The translations under genes were made by a program, and so were the position numbers. Under the pieces are notes generated by a model. The model was not told where the DNA came from. It saw only the letters and a program-made list of their open reading frames with translations, and did not search any database. Positions 60,923 to 64,000 of a stretch of DNA of 64,000 nucleotides are shown piece by piece. Position 1 is the stretch's first letter; the number at the start of each line of letters is the position of its first letter. Origin of the DNA: VXYL01 sp963666465 (GTDB lineage: Bacteria; Pseudomonadota; Gammaproteobacteria; Pseudomonadales; Azotimanducaceae); assembly GCA_963666465.1 (NCBI GenBank), contig OY762824.1, positions 496,001-560,000 of the forward strand, given 5' to 3'.

Positions 60923-61906
60923 ATGGTGGCGGCCGACACCGCACCCCTGCGGTCGCGCTCGATCGCCTTCGCGAATGGGGCAGAGGGCGTGGACGTCGCG
61001 GTCCCGTCTGCGTCGCCTGTCAACTATCACCAGCTCATCACCGACCCGGATGCCATGCCGCGCACGGTGATCGACGGCAAGCTGTTCCTTCCCGTGGGGG
61101 TCGAGCCGCCGTATGCGGCGGTGATGGTGGTGCCGGGCAGCTTGGGCGTCGCGCCTTCGCATGTGCGCCATGCCGAGACCCTGTGCGAACTTGGCTTCGC
61201 CAGCTGCATCCTCGACAGCTTCGCCGCCCGCGGCGTCACTTCCACCGTAGCCAACCAGACCCAGTTCTCTTTCGCCGCCAGCGCCTGCGACGTGCTCGCC
61301 GGCTATCGCGCGCTGGCAGGCCGAGATGACATCGACGCCGAGCGGATCGGGGCCCAAGGCCACAGCCGCGGCGGCTCGGCGGTGCTCATGGCCGCCAACC
61401 GGTGCCTCGCAGACGCGGTGGTGGTCAAGGACGAGGGCCTTGCCGCGGTGCTTGCCGCCTATCCGTGGTGCGGCCAGCAGTTTGAGAACCCGGCCGTGGG
61501 CCGCACCGAGGTGCTGGCGCTGATGGGCGATGCGGACGAGTGGTGCGCCCCGGTTCAGGTGCAGGCGCAATGCCATGCGATCCGACTCGCCGGAGGCAAG
61601 GCAACGATGCGTCTCGTCGGTGGTGCCCAGCACAGTTTCGACCGCGATACCCCGGTGGAGCTCATCGCCGACGCATCGGTGGCACCGGGCGCACCCATCA
61701 CCTATCTGGCCGACAACGGTGCCATGATCCTGCCATTGGCGAACGAGCCCGATCCAAACTTGGTGGACCGCGATGCGTTCCTCTATTCGGTCAAGTCCGG
61801 TCACGGCCGCCGCGGCGCCCACATCGGCAGCGCGCCGGGCGAGGCCCAGGTGTTCCGCAAGCACATGGTGGACTTCTGGCGACGGTGCTTGGGTCGCGTT
61901 GATTGA
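60923..61906 (+). CDS. Dienelactone hydrolase-family protein
   Basis: A 327-residue alpha/beta hydrolase. The N-terminal VPSASPVNYHQLITDPDAM precedes strand YAAVMVVPGSLGVAPSHV, the oxyanion region. The nucleophile is in IGAQGHSRGGSAVLMAA (GxSxG). The acid is in VLALMGDADEWCAPVQ and the His in LVGGAQHSFDRD. Loop residues between 180 and 215 are longer than in small dienelactone hydrolases. It hydrolyses a lactone or ester, and its position after the aldolase suggests a ring-cleavage or sugar-acid catabolic role. Good start context at 60923, coupled to the aldolase. Confidence 0.88.
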   Translation: MVAADTAPLRSRSIAFANGAEGVDVAVPSASPVNYHQLITDPDAMPRTVIDGKLFLPVGVEPPYAAVMVVPGSLGVAPSHVRHAETLCELGFASCILDSFAARGVTSTVANQTQFSFAASACDVLAGYRALAGRDDIDAERIGAQGHSRGGSAVLMAANRCLADAVVVKDEGLAAVLAAYPWCGQQFENPAVGRTEVLALMGDADEWCAPVQVQAQCHAIRLAGGKATMRLVGGAQHSFDRDTPVELIADASVAPGAPITYLADNGAMILPLANEPDPNLVDRDAFLYSVKSGHGRRGAHIGSAPGEAQVFRKHMVDFWRRCLGRVD

Positions 61907-62051
61907 GGGCCTGCCTGGCGTGAGCTGCCGGCCGCACCCGTGACCGCTACGACGAGGTGCGGCCACGACCTCGACGGCGACGGTTCCACAACCGGCGACG
62001 TGTGTCGCGATGCGGAGGCCCCTCTGGGACTTGAACCTGCGTGTTCGGTTA

Positions 62052-62072
62052 GCCCATGCTATTTGCATGGGC
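62052..62072. promoter_or_regulatory. Probable VapB operator palindrome
   Basis: gcccatgc-tattt-gcatgggc, a perfect 8 bp inverted repeat, lies 18 bp before the vapB ATG. VapB proteins of the SpoVT/AbrB type bind such palindromes to repress their own operon. This is position-based inference. Confidence 0.55.
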
Positions 62073-62090
62073 CATGTGGAGGCTGGAACG

Positions 62091-62345
62091 ATGAAGTCCC
62101 GGCAGGTGCGTCTCTTCCGCAACGGTCGAAGCCAGGCGCTTCGGATTCCGAAGGAGTTCGAGTTGCCGGGCACCGTGGCGCTCATTGCCAAATCCGGGAA
62201 CCACTTGGTGGTTCGTGCGGCTGGACCCAGATCCTTGCTTGACGTGCTGGACTCGATGGAGCCCCTTGGGCCGGGTGACGAGTTTCCTGATGTGGACGAC
62301 ACCCTGTTGCCATTGGACGACGATCCTCTGGCAGGGAAGTCGTGA
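62091..62345 (+). CDS. vapB: VapB antitoxin (SpoVT/AbrB-like)
   Basis: An 84-residue protein beginning MKSRQVRLFRNGRSQALRIP, followed by KEFELPGTVALIAKSGNHLV. This is the swapped-hairpin DNA-binding domain of VapB antitoxins. The C-terminal acidic tail (DDTLLPLDDDPLAGKS) would wrap the toxin active site. GTGGAGG lies upstream of the ATG at 62091, and a palindrome sits just before. The stop overlaps the toxin start (GTGA). The antitoxin is intact although the toxin is broken. Confidence 0.87.
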   Translation: MKSRQVRLFRNGRSQALRIPKEFELPGTVALIAKSGNHLVVRAAGPRSLLDVLDSMEPLGPGDEFPDVDDTLLPLDDDPLAGKS

Positions 62346-62760
62346 GATTCAGGTTTCTACTCGACACGGACATCCTCTCCGGCATGGCGAGAGATCCTGC
62401 CGGCCCGATACGGCAACGCCTGGCGGACGTGGGCACGGAGGTTGTTTGTACAAGCGTCGTGGTGGTTGCGAAATCCAGTACGGGATCGCCAAGAGGGGCT
62501 CTTGGCGACTGCAGCGCCGGATGTCCGAGCTGTTGGCCGCCTTGAATGTGGTGAGTACGTTTCCACCTGATATCGCGCAGCACTATGCCTCCATCCGCTG
62601 CAATCTGGAGGCCCGGGGCTTGCCGATAGGGCCTAATGATCTCTTGATCGCAGCACATGCTCGGGCTGAAGGATTGACGCTCGTCACCGGCAATGTTCGC
62701 GAGTTCGCTCGTGTACCGGGGCTTGCCGTGGAGAACTGGCTTGTCTCTCACGAGGACTGA
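62342..62760 (+). pseudogene. vapC: VapC toxin, frameshifted
   Basis: The N-terminal frame reads RFRFLLDTDILSGMARDPAG with the first PIN Asp, then goes out of frame near 62463. The rest reads CEIQYGIAKRGSWRLQRRMS, LLIAAHARAEGLTLVTGNVR and EFARVPGLAVENW, the remaining PIN motifs. One missing base (gtggttgcgaa, expected one more base) joins the two. The start is GTG 62342, overlapping vapB. Loss of the toxin with survival of the antitoxin is the harmless direction of decay. Confidence 0.83.
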
Positions 62761-62909
62761 TCCTGCGCCCGGTGCAGTACGACTCCAGGCGGGGGCCGAC
62801 ACACCTCCACTTGCCTTCAGCGTAAGTCCGTCGGTCGCGTGACCTCGGCGAGGGCTGCCATTCTTTGAGCGTTGGCATTCCGTGGATTGGGGGCGCGTTT
62901 GGGAGGGTC

Positions 62910-64000
62910 ATGTTCCAGCCGATCCAGTTTCGTCCTGAGGTTGATGCGCTCGTTCGGTTTGTGGAGGAGACGCCGCCGGCAAGGATCGTCGAGGCGACCT
63001 GCGCGAAGCTGCGGGAGGGGTTGCCGGTGCGGGACATCCTGGCCGCCAACGCGTTGGCGGTGGTGCGCTCCACGGAGCTTCCGGCGCAACATCATGGTGG
63101 GCCGCTGCATCCGATCTGTGGTATCCATGCGGTGCATGAGGTGGCGCGACGGCTGCCGGGAGAGGGGGTTACTTGCCCGTGCTTCAGCACACGGCGCTAT
63201 GCAACAACCATGTTCACTCCTCGACGATGGGGCCGTATCTGATGCCGGTCATCGAGCCGATGGCCGGCAATCCCGGTGGGGGTGCAGAGCTACCACATCT
63301 CGACGCGGAGCTCGAGGAGGACGTTCCCGCGAGGCGCTCGTAGCGAAGGATGAGGTGCGGCGACGCTCGGAGCCTTCCACAAGAGCCTGCGGGCATTGGA
63401 GCCGGCAGCGGCGGAGCATTACTTCGTCTGGCTGCTTGATCGGCTTTCGCCCGGCCAGGCCCTCGATCGGCTTCTGCCGCTCACCATCGCCCGCAACGGA
63501 CATGACGACCACAACTTCATCTATCCCGTGTACACGGCGCGGGCGGTGGAACAACATCGGCCAGGAGTGGGCACATGTCCTGTTCCGGCCGGCGGTGCGC
63601 TATCAGGCGCGGCGGGACTCGAGGCTCATCCGCAACGGCTACGACTTTGCCGATGTGGAAGCGTTGATCGACGAATACAAGCCGCTCGACGTGGACATTC
63701 CGGAACGCTCCAATCCCGGCGAGACGGAGAGGATTGGCGAACTCGGCATGTCGATGGGGCGGCGCATCAACTATCTCGACAACATCGAGCCGATGGCGAA
63801 GGCGCTCTCCTTCGAGGGCGCAGGCGAGGCGCTTTTCGGTGGGTGCGGCGGCAGCCTGTATCAGCACCAGCTACGGCAATCCGATGGATTCGCACCTGCA
63901 CACCGGCACCAACAACCGCCGTTACCTGCTGCGCTGCCCCGGCATCGGCAAGCGCAACCGCATCCTTGCGCTGCTCGCCGGCTCACGGGGCCGGAGGTGC
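62910..64000 (+). pseudogene. Decayed conserved protein of unknown function, runs off the window
   Basis: A long protein is readable in pieces across three frames. It starts MFQPIQFRPEVDALVRFVEE, then ILAANALAVVRSTELPAQHH and GGPLHPICGIHAVHEVARRL. Next come LPVLQHTALCNNHVHS, AEHYFVWLLDRLSPGQALDR, NGHDDHNFIYPVYTARAV and NPGETERIGELGMSMGRRIN, the last followed by NIEPMAKALSFEGAGEAL. At least three frame changes are needed. His-rich motifs (QHHGGPLHP, NNHVHS) suggest a metal site, but I do not recognise the family with confidence. The 3' end is outside. Confidence 0.6.

Noticed and set aside
57682..61023. Very long minus-strand open frame of over 1100 codons
   Set aside because: It is antisense to four well-supported plus-strand genes; the G+C-rich third positions keep stops out.
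62004..62052. A GGGACTTGAACC stretch like the T-arm of a tRNA on the minus strand
   Set aside because: The flanking bases do not form a T-stem (only two of five pairs) and no acceptor or anticodon arm follows.
1..64000. CRISPR arrays
   Set aside because: No regularly spaced direct repeats were seen; the recurring palindromes are dispersed and not spaced as arrays.

Overview
The window is a G+C-rich chromosomal segment of an uncultured bacterium, most likely a proteobacterium and possibly gammaproteobacterial. That guess rests on the gene repertoire: spinster-type MFS carriers, several phytanoyl-CoA dioxygenase-like enzymes, a DUF3604 protein, an HpcH/HpaI aldolase and dienelactone-hydrolase-type enzymes. 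No rRNA, tRNA or CRISPR array was seen. Catabolic 'housekeeping-like' blocks alternate with accessory islands rich in defence genes, toxin-antitoxin genes, insertion sequences and broken genes.

Layout. 1-585: truncated IS1182-like element. 0.8-5.4 kb: hydrolase, decayed ImmA/IrrE locus, VOC protein and amidase. 5.5-6.9 kb: AAA_14-type ATPase. 7.1-9.3 kb: a compact, visibly more A+T-rich graspetide (omega-ester/amide-linked RiPP) cluster with two precursor peptides, an MvdD-like ATP-grasp ligase and an overlapping four-helix membrane protein. 9.4-10.6 kb: intact IS630-type element. 10.6-18.4 kb (minus strand): restriction-modification locus A (res, vapC-like, DUF2283, HicB-like, mod), with a separate lesion in each of res, vapC and mod. 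18.5-25.3 kb: a second AAA_14 ATPase, then a metabolic block. This block includes a GrdB/PrdB-family protein read through an in-frame TGA, probably a selenoprotein. 25.6-37.7 kb (plus strand): the intact paralogous locus B (res, vapC-like, mod), extended by an Avs-like Cap4-STAND NTPase and an unknown companion gene. The four junctions res/vapC, mod/STAND, STAND/companion (all 4 bp overlaps) and vapC/mod (20 bp) indicate one operon.

38-43.5 kb: three phytanoyl-CoA dioxygenase-like enzymes, an NAD-dependent epimerase and a divergent SDR. 43.5-47.6 kb: a broken ATPase and a PQQ-dependent dehydrogenase split by a complete IS1182-type element with CTAG target duplications. 47.6-49.2 kb: MFS carrier. 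49.3-51.3 kb: AAA ATPase plus DUF4276 (TOPRIM-like) pair with a relic of its own 5' end. 51.4-55.5 kb: uracil-glycosylase-like relic, periplasmic methyltransferase, D-2-hydroxyacid dehydrogenase and acyl-CoA ligase. 55.8-57.8 kb: PpiC-type isomerase and HupE/UreJ-type membrane protein. 58.1-61.9 kb: DUF3604 protein, HpcH/HpaI aldolase and dienelactone hydrolase. 62.1-64 kb: vapBC with a frameshifted toxin and a decayed gene running off the window.

Two themes stand out. Lesions (mostly single-base indels) are concentrated in toxin, restriction and mobile genes, while the long metabolic frames are intact, which favours real decay over random sequencing error. Intergenic GGAGGG...CCCTCC palindromes recur and look like a dispersed REP-like family. 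The best candidates for undescribed biology are the graspetide cluster, the TGA-containing redox protein, and the composite restriction-PIN-STAND operon present beside its own decayed paralogue.
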